Assembly (NCBI GenBank): GCA_015060075.1
Contig: SUZE01000006.1
Coordinates: forward strand, 1 to 64,000
Length of the DNA: 64,000 nt
Reading direction: 5' to 3'
Origin: Rikenellaceae bacterium
GTDB lineage: Bacteria > Bacteroidota > Bacteroidia > Bacteroidales > Rikenellaceae
The translations under genes and the position numbers were made by a program. This document shows positions 15,191 to 23,868 of the stretch, piece by piece. Numbering within the stretch: the first letter of the stretch is position 1; each line of letters opens with the position of its first letter. The notes below the pieces were generated by a model, which was not told the origin of the DNA, did not search any database, and saw nothing but the letters and a program-made list of their open reading frames with translations.

Positions 15191-17758
15191 ATGAAAAAAC
15201 TTTTACTTTTATTGGCAATGGCAAGCATCTTTGCTGTTGGTTGCCAGACGGACAACACCTCCGACAACGCAGTTAATGTTGGCGATGACACAACTCTGAC
15301 AATTTCATTGCCGCAAACCCGTACCTCGTTGGGCGGAAAGGTCGGTGACACCTACCCAATATATTGGAGCGAAGGGGATAAGATTGTGGTGAACGGAAAA
15401 CTCTCCAATGAAGTACAAATCAACGCAGAGAATAGAGCTTCGGCATCTTTCTATTTCTCGAATGCAGTGCTCTCGCACCCTTACCACATCACCTACCCAT
15501 ACTGCGAATCGACTTCTGCCGAGCAGGCAGTTGTAGAGTTCCCTGCCGAGCAGGCATATACCGAAGGTACGTTTGCACCAAATTGTGCGCCGATGTGCGG
15601 ATATGCCGAGAAGAAGAGTAAGGCAATCACATTGAAGCACCTCGCAAGCGTTTTGCGTATACCTGTGAAGGCAAAATTTGATGGTGCAGCATTGGAAAAG
15701 GTTGTTTTAACAGCCGAGAATAGTGTTACAGGCGAGTACAATGTTGATTGTCAAAATGCAGCAATCACTGCGACCGAGAGTGTCGGCAATGTTGTGACAT
15801 ACACCCTCCCTGCAAATTTCACCCTTTCATCTTCGACAGAGAGCGTTTTACATATTGTTCTTCCTGCCGTAGAGGTTGGTGCTTGCACAATCGAGTTTAT
15901 CGAGAAGGGCGGAGAAAAGATGGTGGCAACCTGGACACCAAGCACCTCGCTCTCGAAGGGCGTTGTGCGTGAGTTTAAGACCGTAACATACGCTCCAAAG
16001 ACTACCACCGTTTTGACATCATTCGAGGCAGTAGCAGACGAGTTTGAAATCTTCTACGAGAATATCAAAGGTTATGTTCGCTATGCCGACGGCTCACCAA
16101 TCGCAGGTGTAGCAATGAGTGATGGTTTCCAGGTGGTTACGACCGATGAGAACGGCTACTACGAGTTGAGTGGCGTAACAAAAGATACTTGGTACATCTA
16201 CTGCTCGTTGCCAAACGATGTTGTAGTACCGATTGACGATTTGGGCAGACCTTGCTTCTTCCAGAAGTACCCATCAAACTCACCGCAGTACGACTTCACG
16301 TTCGAGAAGTTGCCGGGAGGCAAGGAGAATAAATTTAGTATTTTGGCAATGGCCGATACTCAACCGGGAGCAATAACACCGATAGAGCGTTTTAAGGCAC
16401 AAGCTGCTCCGGAGATAAAATCATACTCTTCAAACTCTGCATCTAACGGAGTACCTTGTTATGGAGTTGTGTTGGGCGATGTGATATATAGTCCGGCAAA
16501 GACAAACAATGAGTACTTAATGCCTGAGATGCGAGAGGCGTTAAATGCCAACAGAATTGGCATACCGGTATTTACTGTATTTGGTAATCACGATAATGCA
16601 CACTTCTCAGAGAGCAAACAAATATTTCCTGATGAACGAAGCAGCACATACAACCTGAAAATTCAGCGTCCGTTCGAGGAGTGCTTTGGTCCTATAAACT
16701 ACTCGTTCAATCGTGGAGATGCTCATATTGTATGTATGAGAAATATGCAGTGGAATACCAATACAAGTCCTGCCGGCACGAATGTTACCACATCCTTTAC
16801 CGATGAACAATACGAGTGGATACAGCAGGATTTAGCCGTTGTTCCAAAGGATAAGATGGTTATTCTTTGCGTACACATTCCTATTTTCAACAAGGGTGTA
16901 AAAGCTCCTGAAACGAACAAGCACCTGCAAAATGTGCTATATCTTTTGGACGAGTTTGCCGAAGCACACGTCTTGTCGGGACACCTTCACTTCCGAGAGT
17001 GTTATGACCATATCGCAAATAATACGGGTCATAAGGTCTACGAGCAGAGTTGGTCTTCTGTTGCTGTGGTTGCTTATGCAAACGGAGCAAACATCAATTG
17101 TGATGGAGCACCAACAGGTTACGGTGTTGTAACCATCGAGAATGGCAAGATGGTAAAGAGTATCCATAAGGGATATGCATACGGTATGGACAGTGAAGAT
17201 TACCAGATTCGTCTGCATCGTGGTAACGATATTACGGGTGCAGCCATTCCGGAGGGCGATGCAAATACGAACGGCACAAAGGGCTATTATCAATTCGGAT
17301 ATGGAGAGGATGTAATCTTGGCAAATGTATTTAGCTCGGACCCTGAGACTTGGACAGTTGAGGTGTGGCTCTACAACAAAGAGACAAGCGAAAGAACCAC
17401 CAAAATAGGAGATATGATATCCCTTGAACCATATTGCACTAAACCTACATACGATAACTTGGTTGGCTCATACACATACGAAGACCCTAAGCGACCAGGT
17501 AATATTGTGTCGGGCCGAGAGTTCTGGACAGTGGGTGTGCTGCTTGGACATTTGGGTTGTGGTGTTGATGACCGCTACCACGAGTGCCATACCTTATGGG
17601 CGTATGACTTAACTGAATCAGGTCTTGACAAAACCGCAGATGTTATGGTCGTGGCACGAGATAGATGGGGTAACGAATATACTCAAACCGAGTTCCAAGT
17701 TGGTACCAACCCTGGCTATGCAATCTACGACCCTGCATACAACCCAACAGTAGAGTAG
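15191..17758 (+). CDS. Calcineurin-like phosphoesterase lipoprotein with fimbrillin-like N-terminus
   Basis: 855 aa. A lipoprotein signal ends in AVGC (Cys18). Residues about 33-270 resemble the N-terminal beta-domain of Bacteroidales fimbrillins (TRTSLGG... YPIYWSEGDKIVVNG). A carboxypeptidase-regulatory-like beta domain follows (GYVRYADGSPIAGVAMSD, about 295-350). The metallophosphatase domain (about 375-640) has SILAMADTQPG, GVVLGDVIY, FGNHDNAHF and LSGHLHF, covering the D-x-Q/H, GD, GNHD and GHxH metal motifs. The C-terminal domain resembles the MetallophosC partner. It probably acts on the cell surface; the substrate is unknown. The fimbrillin-like front end on a phosphoesterase is unusual. 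Confidence 0.82.
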   Translation: MKKLLLLLAMASIFAVGCQTDNTSDNAVNVGDDTTLTISLPQTRTSLGGKVGDTYPIYWSEGDKIVVNGKLSNEVQINAENRASASFYFSNAVLSHPYHITYPYCESTSAEQAVVEFPAEQAYTEGTFAPNCAPMCGYAEKKSKAITLKHLASVLRIPVKAKFDGAALEKVVLTAENSVTGEYNVDCQNAAITATESVGNVVTYTLPANFTLSSSTESVLHIVLPAVEVGACTIEFIEKGGEKMVATWTPSTSLSKGVVREFKTVTYAPKTTTVLTSFEAVADEFEIFYENIKGYVRYADGSPIAGVAMSDGFQVVTTDENGYYELSGVTKDTWYIYCSLPNDVVVPIDDLGRPCFFQKYPSNSPQYDFTFEKLPGGKENKFSILAMADTQPGAITPIERFKAQAAPEIKSYSSNSASNGVPCYGVVLGDVIYSPAKTNNEYLMPEMREALNANRIGIPVFTVFGNHDNAHFSESKQIFPDERSSTYNLKIQRPFEECFGPINYSFNRGDAHIVCMRNMQWNTNTSPAGTNVTTSFTDEQYEWIQQDLAVVPKDKMVILCVHIPIFNKGVKAPETNKHLQNVLYLLDEFAEAHVLSGHLHFRECYDHIANNTGHKVYEQSWSSVAVVAYANGANINCDGAPTGYGVVTIENGKMVKSIHKGYAYGMDSEDYQIRLHRGNDITGAAIPEGDANTNGTKGYYQFGYGEDVILANVFSSDPETWTVEVWLYNKETSERTTKIGDMISLEPYCTKPTYDNLVGSYTYEDPKRPGNIVSGREFWTVGVLLGHLGCGVDDRYHECHTLWAYDLTESGLDKTADVMVVARDRWGNEYTQTEFQVGTNPGYAIYDPAYNPTVE

Positions 17759-17777
17759 CATATAACTCACAAAACAG

Positions 17778-17815
17778 AGGGGCTGTTCAACAAGTCGAGT
17801 TGAGCAGCCCCTTTG
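17778..17815. terminator. Bidirectional terminator after phosphoesterase gene and mqnD
   Basis: Stem AGGGGCTGTTCAAC / GTTGAGCAGCCCCTTTG between convergent genes ending at 17758 and 17838. Confidence 0.85.
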
Positions 17816-17837
17816 TATGTTTCTGTACAAAGACCTA

Positions 17838-18605
17838 TTATTCTATTGTCAGGAGTCTTTCTACCGCCCTGCGCCCCTCCTCACCTAACGAAATTGTAAA
17901 GTCGTTTACGAATAGCGAAATATGCTTTTCGATTACATCGTCTTCCAACTCTTGTGCATGTTGCTTGACAAATGAGCGTGATAGGTGCGGATTGTCAAAG
18001 GCAAAACGCACACTTTGTGCAAGTAATTTATCGAATTTCGATATTGTTTCTTCGTCAATATCACGTTTAATGATAATTGCGCCAAGTGGCAGAGGGAGGT
18101 TGGTTTCCGTTTCCCACATCTTGCCGAGGTCGGCAACGAGTTCGAGGTTGCGTCTTTCGTAGACAAAACGCCCCTCGTGAATCAATACCCCTGCATCGGT
18201 TTTCCCAAGCTCCACAGCCTCGGCAATCTCCGAGAAGAGCATCTGTCGCACCTCTACATCGGGGAAATATCGCATCAGCAGAGCATTTGCTGTTGTGTTT
18301 CTGCCCGGAGAGGCTACGGTGTGAATTTTGCCTGTTTCGCCCTTGCGCCTGACAAGCAATTGCCCATTACCACGACCAAGTGCCGAGCCACTATCGAGTA
18401 GTCGGTACCTATCCGCCACAAGAGGGTATACGGCATAACTGATTTTAGAGATATCCGGCTCGCCACGCAGTACCCCTTCGTTCAGCTCCTCGATATCGTG
18501 ATACTCCACCGAGAGGTCGAAATCGTGCTTGATGCGATGATTTATCAACGCATCGAAGGCGAATGTGTCATTCGGACAAGGCGAGATATGTAGCGAAAGT
18601 TTCAC
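17838..18605 (-). CDS. mqnD: 1,4-dihydroxy-6-naphthoate synthase (futalosine menaquinone pathway)
   Basis: 255 aa periplasmic-binding-protein-fold enzyme that converts cyclic dehypoxanthine futalosine to 1,4-dihydroxy-6-naphthoate. Seen: N-terminal SLHISPCPNDTFAFDAL, DISKISYAVYP, SGSALGRGNGQLLV and VLIHEGRFVYE, all typical of MqnD. A GTG start at 18605 is chosen because its G is the last base of the mqnB TAG stop (one-base overlap, coupled translation) and it removes 23 atypical residues (TRTRTTHRHNH...) from a longer open frame. It indicates menaquinone synthesis by the futalosine route. Confidence 0.9.
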   Translation of the reverse strand: MKLSLHISPCPNDTFAFDALINHRIKHDFDLSVEYHDIEELNEGVLRGEPDISKISYAVYPLVADRYRLLDSGSALGRGNGQLLVRRKGETGKIHTVASPGRNTTANALLMRYFPDVEVRQMLFSEIAEAVELGKTDAGVLIHEGRFVYERRNLELVADLGKMWETETNLPLPLGAIIIKRDIDEETISKFDKLLAQSVRFAFDNPHLSRSFVKQHAQELEDDVIEKHISLFVNDFTISLGEEGRRAVERLLTIE

Positions 18606-19120
18606 TATAAATCTTTGAGTTTGAGGTTTATGATTGTGTCGGTGAGTCGTTCGAGTGCGAGTTCGATATTCCACCCCTTACGCTCTTCGCCTACATAGTT
18701 GGATATGGCACGAATTTCGCCACAACGCACCCCTTCCGCTTGTGCCATAGCAAAGAGAGCTGCACCCTCCATATTTTCGATTTCGGCACCATCTGCAACC
18801 ATTGAGCAGTGTGACACGGTATTACTGCGCACCATAGGAAGTTCCTTGACTATCATGGTGGCGAGATAGGAACGGTGGTAACCAGATGATAGGTGCGCAA
18901 ATCTCTCCTCCGTAACGGCAACGACATCACCCTTTTGTAGCGAATGGTCGTATGCGCCTGCAATGCCACAGAGTAGAATAGGCTTGTGTTCATTGCGGAG
19001 AATACGAGCCAATTCGGTAGCCGTCTCTACGGCACCTATACCGCAGATGCGGATATCGAGGTCAGGGCGTAATTCACGAAGTCTTGCCGCCTCCATTTCG
19101 GTTGGGAAGAGAAGAATCAT
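18605..19120 (-). CDS. mqnB: Futalosine hydrolase
   Basis: 171 aa nucleoside phosphorylase/MTAN-fold enzyme that splits futalosine to dehypoxanthine futalosine and hypoxanthine. Seen: LLFPTEMEAARL at the start (Glu near the active site), LLCGIAGAYDHSLQKGDVVAV, the key nucleobase/ribose motif IENMEGAALFAMAQAEG and ISNYVGEERKGWNIELAL. It is shorter than many MqnB proteins (200-230 aa), lacking some of the central region between SSGY and SNTVSHC, but motifs are intact. Overlaps mqnD by one base. Confidence 0.88.
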   Translation of the reverse strand: MILLFPTEMEAARLRELRPDLDIRICGIGAVETATELARILRNEHKPILLCGIAGAYDHSLQKGDVVAVTEERFAHLSSGYHRSYLATMIVKELPMVRSNTVSHCSMVADGAEIENMEGAALFAMAQAEGVRCGEIRAISNYVGEERKGWNIELALERLTDTIINLKLKDL

Positions 19121-19159
19121 CTTGGACCTATTGACACATTAAATGCTTGCTTATTTCGA

Positions 19160-19191
19160 CAAAAAAGCGTGTCCAAATTTTTTAGACACGC
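19160..19191 (-). terminator. Terminator after tRNA-His
   Basis: Stem GCGTGTC/GACACGC with a T run on the minus strand, 10 bp beyond the tRNA-His 3' end and before mqnB. Confidence 0.82.
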
Positions 19192-19200
19192 TCTCTCAGG

Positions 19201-19275
19201 GGTGGAAGATGGGATTCGAACCCACGACCTTCGGAACCACAATCCGCAACTCTAACCAGCTGAGCTACATCCACC
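19201..19275 (-). tRNA. tRNA-His (anticodon GTG)
   Basis: Reading the minus strand gives a full cloverleaf with anticodon GTG in the loop ATTGTGGTT, T-loop GGTTCGAAT and D-arm AGCTCAGCTGGTTAGAG. The extra 5' G(-1) that pairs with C73, diagnostic of tRNA-His, is encoded (19275). The acceptor stem has one U-U mismatch. CCA is not encoded. Confidence 0.95.
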
Positions 19276-19626
19276 ATCTAAATCCCTCTCGGAATCGAGT
19301 GCAAAAGTAATACACTTTTTTGCAAAGTCCAAATTTTTCGATAAAAAAGTGCATAAACTACGCCTCAAATGGTTTTCGAGAGCGATTAAACAAAAATAAA
19401 AGTGGCTGTCACAACTTTCTGTTGGACAGCCACCACTCTTTTGCAGCGACCTCAATTTGATAATCTCCTCTTTTTTTGGTGACCTCAGTTCAAACAGCCC
19501 CTACTTTTTTGCAGTGCCTCCGATTTGAACGCCTCTGCTTTTCTTGCAGTGCCTCCGAATTAAACAGCCCCCACTTTTTTTGCGGTGACCTCAATTAGGC
19601 AGCCCCCACTTTCTTGCCCCTCCTGA
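19276..19626 (-). repeat. Gap with imperfect 35-bp tandem array downstream of rpsT
   Basis: No gene. On the minus strand, 19438-19617 holds about five imperfect units of roughly 35 bp with the pattern GCAARAAAGTGGGGGCTG then TTTAATTGAGGTCACT. A sixth copy is folded into a strong terminator at 19391-19437 (AGTGGTGGCTGTC...GACAGCCACTTTTATTTTT). The rest (19276-19390) is AT-rich with no clear feature. Confidence 0.8.
19391..19437 (-). terminator. rpsT terminator at the end of the tandem array
   Basis: Stem AGTGGTGGCTGTC / GACAGCCACT with loop CAACAGAAAGTTGT, then TTTATTTTT on the minus strand. The left arm is itself a copy of the array unit. Confidence 0.85.
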
Positions 19627-19878
19627 TTAGAGAGCGTTTACATGCAACTGAGCTGCGCTTTTGAGGTTTGCAGCCTTATTCTTGTGGATAATGTTGGTCT
19701 TAGCCAACTTATCGAGCATAGCTGTTACCTTTGGAAGCAAAGCCTCAGCAGCACCCTTCTCTGTGGTGTTACGAAGAGCCTTAACAGCATTGCGGGTAGT
19801 CTTGTGATAAAGACGGTTGTGAGCACGCTTGGTTGCTGTCTGACGGATTCTCTTCTCAGATGACTTGTGATTTGCCAT
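19627..19878 (-). CDS. rpsT: 30S ribosomal protein S20
   Basis: 83 aa basic protein that binds 16S rRNA early in 30S assembly. Seen: the S20 N-terminal signature [21 protein letters not shown] and the helical [45 protein letters not shown]. The ATG at 19878 is chosen because MANHKS is the family start; an open frame extending to 19983 adds 35 residues that do not belong. Length is normal (about 85 aa). It lies between tRNA-Glu and a 35-bp tandem array. Confidence 0.95.
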   Translation of the reverse strand: MANHKSSEKRIRQTATKRAHNRLYHKTTRNAVKALRNTTEKGAAEALLPKVTAMLDKLAKTNIIHKNKAANLKSAAQLHVNAL

Positions 19879-20028
19879 AGTTTTGTTGTTTTTTTTATTA
19901 TTCTTTAATTTTTTTACTCTCTTAAAACCAGCCGTAGCTGTTTGCGGATAGGCTTGTCTGCTGGCGAAGGGTTTCTTTCGCATAATCAGCGTTGCCCGCT
20001 CCTAAAATATTGGTTGAACCACTCCGTG

Positions 20029-20100
20029 TAGCCCATAGGAGAGTCGAACTCCTCTTTCAAGAATGAAAATCTTGCGTCCTAACCGATAGACGAATGGGCC
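20029..20100 (-). tRNA. tRNA-Glu (anticodon TTC)
   Basis: Minus strand cloverleaf beginning GGCCCATTCGTC, anticodon TTC in ATTTTCATT, T-loop AGTTCGACT, and acceptor end ATGGGCTA. CCA is not encoded. It is preceded by a TACCTTTG box. Confidence 0.95.
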
Positions 20101-20135
20101 TTACCGCTATAACCCTTCGGGGGTATTTAGCGGTG

Positions 20136-20143
20136 CAAAGGTA
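20136..20143 (-). promoter_or_regulatory. tRNA-Glu promoter -7 box (TACCTTTG)
   Basis: CAAAGGTA on the plus strand; 36 bp upstream of the tRNA 5' end. A heptamer tract (20150-20183) lies directly upstream. Confidence 0.7.
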
Positions 20144-20149
20144 CGAATA

Positions 20150-20183
20150 AAATTCAAAATGCAAAATTCAAAATGCAAAATTG
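20150..20183. repeat. Heptamer tract (AAAATGC/AAAATTC)n
   Basis: AAAATTC, AAAATGC, AAAATTC, AAAATGC, AAAATTG in perfect 7-bp phase, filling the -33 region of the tRNA-Glu promoter. Confidence 0.85.
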
Positions 20184-20197
20184 TTGCAAAAAATAAG

Positions 20198-20225
20198 AAA
20201 AAGCGGTGAAATTTCACCGCTTTTT
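20198..20225. terminator. Terminator downstream of the GH2 gene
   Basis: Perfect palindrome AAAAAGCGGTGAAAT/ATTTCACCGCTTTTT located 34 bp beyond the GH2 stop codon. Confidence 0.88.
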
Positions 20226-20258
20226 CTCTAATTCTCAATAATTAAGGTCTATTATTGG

Positions 20259-22136
20259 CTATTTTGTTGCAGGATTTTTGCCGAAGATTGCCTTCAAACG
20301 AGCAGCATCATATTTTGGTGTACGGTCGTAGAGATAGATACCGTTCTCTTCCTGCTCAACATCGGTGAGCTGGGTGTAGCAGTAGCCCCAAACCTTATCA
20401 CTAATTGAGAGCAGCGCATCAACCTGCGACTCCAAACGCTTGTAGAAGTCCTCTTTTGTAAGAGCCGATTTGCCATAGCCCCACGAGCTGGTACGGTCGG
20501 TATCCTTCTTAGGATTAGCTTCGAGGCACTTGATACCGCCGAACTCATCGAGGAAGTAAGGACGCTTACCGTCATATACAGCCTGAGCGAATGGTGCTTT
20601 GGTTGCCAAATCTCCTGTTGTAGGATTTCCGCTACTCCTATTCGGTGTAGGAATATGCTTAGCGTGGTAGTGATAGAATGCTCCGGTTTCAGGGTTATAT
20701 ACCTTTGCTTTGAGTTTCTCTCCATCCTGCTCGTAGTTGTGCATTGCGCAGATGTCGTATTCGTTGGTAATAATACCGCCACTCACAGTGTTTACAGGGC
20801 GGGTTGGGTCCACCAAGTGTGTGAGGTCATAGAGGTCCTTTACAAAACGAGGGTATTGTACGGTATCAGGAGTCCATGCCTCGTTTAGAGGTGTCCATGT
20901 AACAATCGAAGGGTGGTTGCGGTCACGAACGATTATGTTCTGCCACTCCGAGAGGTAGTTGCGAGCAGTTATTGGCGAACCGACCTCTACGCCCCAGCTT
21001 GCATACTCACCCCATACGAGGTAACCGAGTTTGTCCGCCCAGTAGAGGAAACGCTCCTCGAACACCTTTTGGTGCAAGCGTGCGCCATTGAAACCTACTG
21101 CCATCGACATCTCGATATCGTGACGCAAAGCCTCATCGCTTGGCGCAGTCCAGATACCGTCAGGATAGTAACCTTGGTCGAGCACCAAACGCTGGTAGTA
21201 TGGCTGGTTGTTGAGATATACTTTGTTACCGTCAGTGTGCACCTTACGCATGCCGAGGTATGAGGAGATGCGGTCGAGTACCTTACCATCTTTGTCGCTG
21301 ATGATATACTCTACATCGTAGAGTTTTGGATTTTCAGGCGACCAAGTCTGATACTTCTTGAATGGAATAACGATTGGCAAACCCTCTACCTGTGCCACCT
21401 GCTTCTTTGCTACAACCTTTGCGCCGTCCTTAATGTTGATGGTAAGGGTGTTTGATGCAGTGGTGGTGTAGTAGCGTGGAGTAACGATAACCTGGTGGTT
21501 GTCGATATCGGTAATAACCTGCACATAATCGAGCGAGTAGTCATTAGTTGCCTCCATCCAAACGGTCTGCCAGATACCTGTTGTGCGGGTATATACACAA
21601 CCGTAAGAGTAGCCTCTCAACGACTGCTTACCCGAGCCTTGTACCTTGGAACGAAGGTCGCTATTGGCACGAACTACGAGGTTGTGAGCCTTGCCATCTG
21701 CGAGATACTTTGTAACATCGAGTGCAAATGGTGACGAACCTCCGAAGTGGCGACCAACGAAGTTGCCATCAACATATACCTCTGCCTCATAATACACTGC
21801 GCCGAAGTGCAGCATAATCTTCTTGCCACTCCAAGCGGCAGGAGCCTGAATGGTACGATGGTACCAAATACCGGTGATGATATCCTTATGCTCAACACCC
21901 GAAAGTTTGCTTTCAGGGCAGAAAGGCACGATAATCTTGTCGCCAAAGCCTTGACTATTGAACAGCTTGCGGTCGAAACCTGTGTTTACGAGGTCGAGCT
22001 CGTAGGTCCACTCTCCATTGAGGTTTACCCACTCGCTACGCTCGAATTGTGGACGAGGATACTCGGCACGTGGTTGTGCTGCAAATGCGGTTATGAAGGC
22101 AACCAGCATAATTGCGAAAGTAAAGATTCTCTTCAT
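20259..22136 (-). CDS. Glycoside hydrolase family 2 protein
   Basis: 625 aa secreted or periplasmic glycosidase. Signal peptide at residues 1-19 (cleavage near AFA-AQ). GH2 sugar-binding domain (about 25-185, with WYHRTIQAP and LHFGAVYYEAEVYVDG), immunoglobulin-like domain (about 190-295, ending at YLGMRKV) and TIM-barrel domain (about 300-620). The acid/base is probably the Glu of TWTPLNEAW (near residue 415) and the nucleophile the Glu of LDEFGG (near 531). Specificity (beta-galactosidase, glucuronidase, mannosidase) cannot be read from the sequence. Not next to SusC/D genes, so it is outside a classical polysaccharide utilisation locus. Confidence 0.88.
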   Translation of the reverse strand: MKRIFTFAIMLVAFITAFAAQPRAEYPRPQFERSEWVNLNGEWTYELDLVNTGFDRKLFNSQGFGDKIIVPFCPESKLSGVEHKDIITGIWYHRTIQAPAAWSGKKIMLHFGAVYYEAEVYVDGNFVGRHFGGSSPFALDVTKYLADGKAHNLVVRANSDLRSKVQGSGKQSLRGYSYGCVYTRTTGIWQTVWMEATNDYSLDYVQVITDIDNHQVIVTPRYYTTTASNTLTINIKDGAKVVAKKQVAQVEGLPIVIPFKKYQTWSPENPKLYDVEYIISDKDGKVLDRISSYLGMRKVHTDGNKVYLNNQPYYQRLVLDQGYYPDGIWTAPSDEALRHDIEMSMAVGFNGARLHQKVFEERFLYWADKLGYLVWGEYASWGVEVGSPITARNYLSEWQNIIVRDRNHPSIVTWTPLNEAWTPDTVQYPRFVKDLYDLTHLVDPTRPVNTVSGGIITNEYDICAMHNYEQDGEKLKAKVYNPETGAFYHYHAKHIPTPNRSSGNPTTGDLATKAPFAQAVYDGKRPYFLDEFGGIKCLEANPKKDTDRTSSWGYGKSALTKEDFYKRLESQVDALLSISDKVWGYCYTQLTDVEQEENGIYLYDRTPKYDAARLKAIFGKNPATK

Positions 22137-22166
22137 AGTTACTAAGTATTAGTATGTGTTTGAATA

Positions 22167-22174
22167 CAAAGTTA
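22167..22174 (-). promoter_or_regulatory. GH2 gene promoter -7 box (TAACTTTG)
   Basis: CAAAGTTA on the plus strand, 30 bp before the GH2 ATG. Confidence 0.6.
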
Positions 22175-22189
22175 AGAAAAAATTTGAAA

Positions 22190-22879
22190 CTACCTCTTAA
22201 AAAGTCGCTCAATTTCCGAGGTGGCTACATTTGTTGGTAATTTCTGCAATTCTTCATTCTCGATGATTGCGAAGGAGTCGCAAACCGGTAGCGCTGCATC
22301 GACATCGTGCGTAGAGAAGAGGATACATTTACTCTCTTTATGCGCCAAGTCGGCAAGCAGACGACAAACCTCAAAGCGTGTCGGGATATCGAGGAATGCG
22401 GTAGGCTCATCGAGCAGAATTATGGGTGTCTGCTGCGCTATGGCTCGGGCAATCATCACACGCTGTAACTCTCCATCGGACAAAGATGAGGTGTCACGCC
22501 CCACAAAATCAGCCATGCCAACTACCTCGATTGCTTTGCCGACAATCTCACGGTCCACATCTTGCAGATGTCCTACCCAATTGGTATATGGCGCACGTCC
22601 CATAGCGACCAAATCTTCGACCAGGAGATTTTCGATGCGGATACGCTCGGTTGTAACTATTGCAATGCTCTGCGCCAACTGCTCTGCCGACATCTCGCCA
22701 AGGCGAGAGCCGTTGATGACAGTGCTGTTGTTTGAGGTCAAGGCCCGCAACAAGGTACTTTTGCCTGCTCCGTTACGACCAACAAGTGCGCACAACTCGC
22801 CTGCGTGTAGGTGCAACGAAACATCTCGCAAAATGGTGCGAGAGCCATACGATAGTGATATGTTTTCGAGGCGTATCAT
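22190..22879 (-). CDS. ABC transporter ATP-binding protein (FecE/BtuD type)
   Basis: 229 aa ATPase subunit of an iron-siderophore, haem or cobalamin importer. Seen: Walker A GRNGAGKST (residues 34-42), Q-loop region, signature LSDGELQR, Walker B PIILLDEP and the switch His in FSTHDVD. Its start overlaps the permease stop (ATGA), so it is translated with the permease. It is the last gene of a three-gene set: lipoprotein, permease, ATPase. Confidence 0.92.
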   Translation of the reverse strand: MIRLENISLSYGSRTILRDVSLHLHAGELCALVGRNGAGKSTLLRALTSNNSTVINGSRLGEMSAEQLAQSIAIVTTERIRIENLLVEDLVAMGRAPYTNWVGHLQDVDREIVGKAIEVVGMADFVGRDTSSLSDGELQRVMIARAIAQQTPIILLDEPTAFLDIPTRFEVCRLLADLAHKESKCILFSTHDVDAALPVCDSFAIIENEELQKLPTNVATSEIERLFKR

Positions 22880-23868
22880 CGGCGGCGTGTTACTATATAT
22901 ACAACAATCGGAATACCCATCAGTGCAGTGATGGTATTTATTGGCAATACAAAATATTTAGCTAAAATATCCCCCACAAGCATCATCACTACGCCCGACA
23001 AAATTGTCGCAGGGAGGAGCGTGCGGTGGTCTGCCGAACGGAATAACATTCGGGCAATGTGCGGTACGGCGATACCGACAAAGCCGACAGGACCACAAAA
23101 TGCCGTAATTGTTCCTGCCAAGAGGGTTGTCGAGGTTAGGATAAGTGTTCGTGAACGGGAGATATTCAAACCCATCGAAGCGGCATATCGCTCACCGGCA
23201 AGGAGCATATTCATCGGCTTGATGGTCGCCACTGCCATTGCCAAGCCTGCAACGACAATCGGAGCAAGCACAGCAAGTTGTGTGGCGGTAACATCACCCA
23301 ACGAGCCCATAGTCCATACGACATAGGATTTGAGCGATGCCTCGTTGCTGAAATATTGCATTATCTCAACTACGGCACCTACGCCCGAGGAGAGCATCAT
23401 ACCGAGGATAAGCATCACCATTATATCCTTGATGCGGTGCGAGAGAGCAACAACCATCATCAGTACCACGGCTGCGCCAATCCACGCTGCACCTGCCGTG
23501 CCGATACTTTGGAGCGCAGGTGAGATGGTAAGTCCGAGAATTGGCGCACCAAGTAGAAACAGGGCAACACCGAAACTTGCACCTGCCGAAACGCCCAAGA
23601 CATAAGGTCCTGCCAACGGGTTGCGGAATAGCACCTGCATCTCCAAGCCGCTGACCGAGAGTGCCGCACCTGCCAAAACAGCAACTACGGCTCGCACAAG
23701 ACGGATATCCAAAACAATACTGCGCACCTCCGCAGAGCCACCGCCCAATAGAGCCGACATTACCTCCGAGAGCGGTATCGCCACCGAGCCTACGGCAATA
23801 TCCACCACAAAGAGTACCGCACAAAGTACGGCAAGTAGGGTGAATAGTATGGTCGAGTGATTACGCAT
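22876..23868 (-). CDS. FecCD-family ABC transporter permease
   Basis: 330 aa inner-membrane permease with about ten hydrophobic segments, of the BtuC/FecCD fold. Seen: the family stretch RNPLAGPYVLGVSAGASFGVA, LILGMMLSSGVGA, and GPVGFVGIAVPHIARMLF (a coupling region with the ATPase). It moves a metal chelate or corrinoid from the periplasmic binding protein to the cytoplasm. Its start overlaps the binding-protein stop by one base and its stop overlaps the ATPase start. Confidence 0.92.
   Translation of the reverse strand: MRNHSTILFTLLAVLCAVLFVVDIAVGSVAIPLSEVMSALLGGGSAEVRSIVLDIRLVRAVVAVLAGAALSVSGLEMQVLFRNPLAGPYVLGVSAGASFGVALFLLGAPILGLTISPALQSIGTAGAAWIGAAVVLMMVVALSHRIKDIMVMLILGMMLSSGVGAVVEIMQYFSNEASLKSYVVWTMGSLGDVTATQLAVLAPIVVAGLAMAVATIKPMNMLLAGERYAASMGLNISRSRTLILTSTTLLAGTITAFCGPVGFVGIAVPHIARMLFRSADHRTLLPATILSGVVMMLVGDILAKYFVLPINTITALMGIPIVVYIVTRRR

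Noticed and set aside
19438..19617. CRISPR-like array after rpsT
   Set aside because: The units are contiguous imperfect tandem repeats with no unique spacers between identical repeats, and no cas genes are present.
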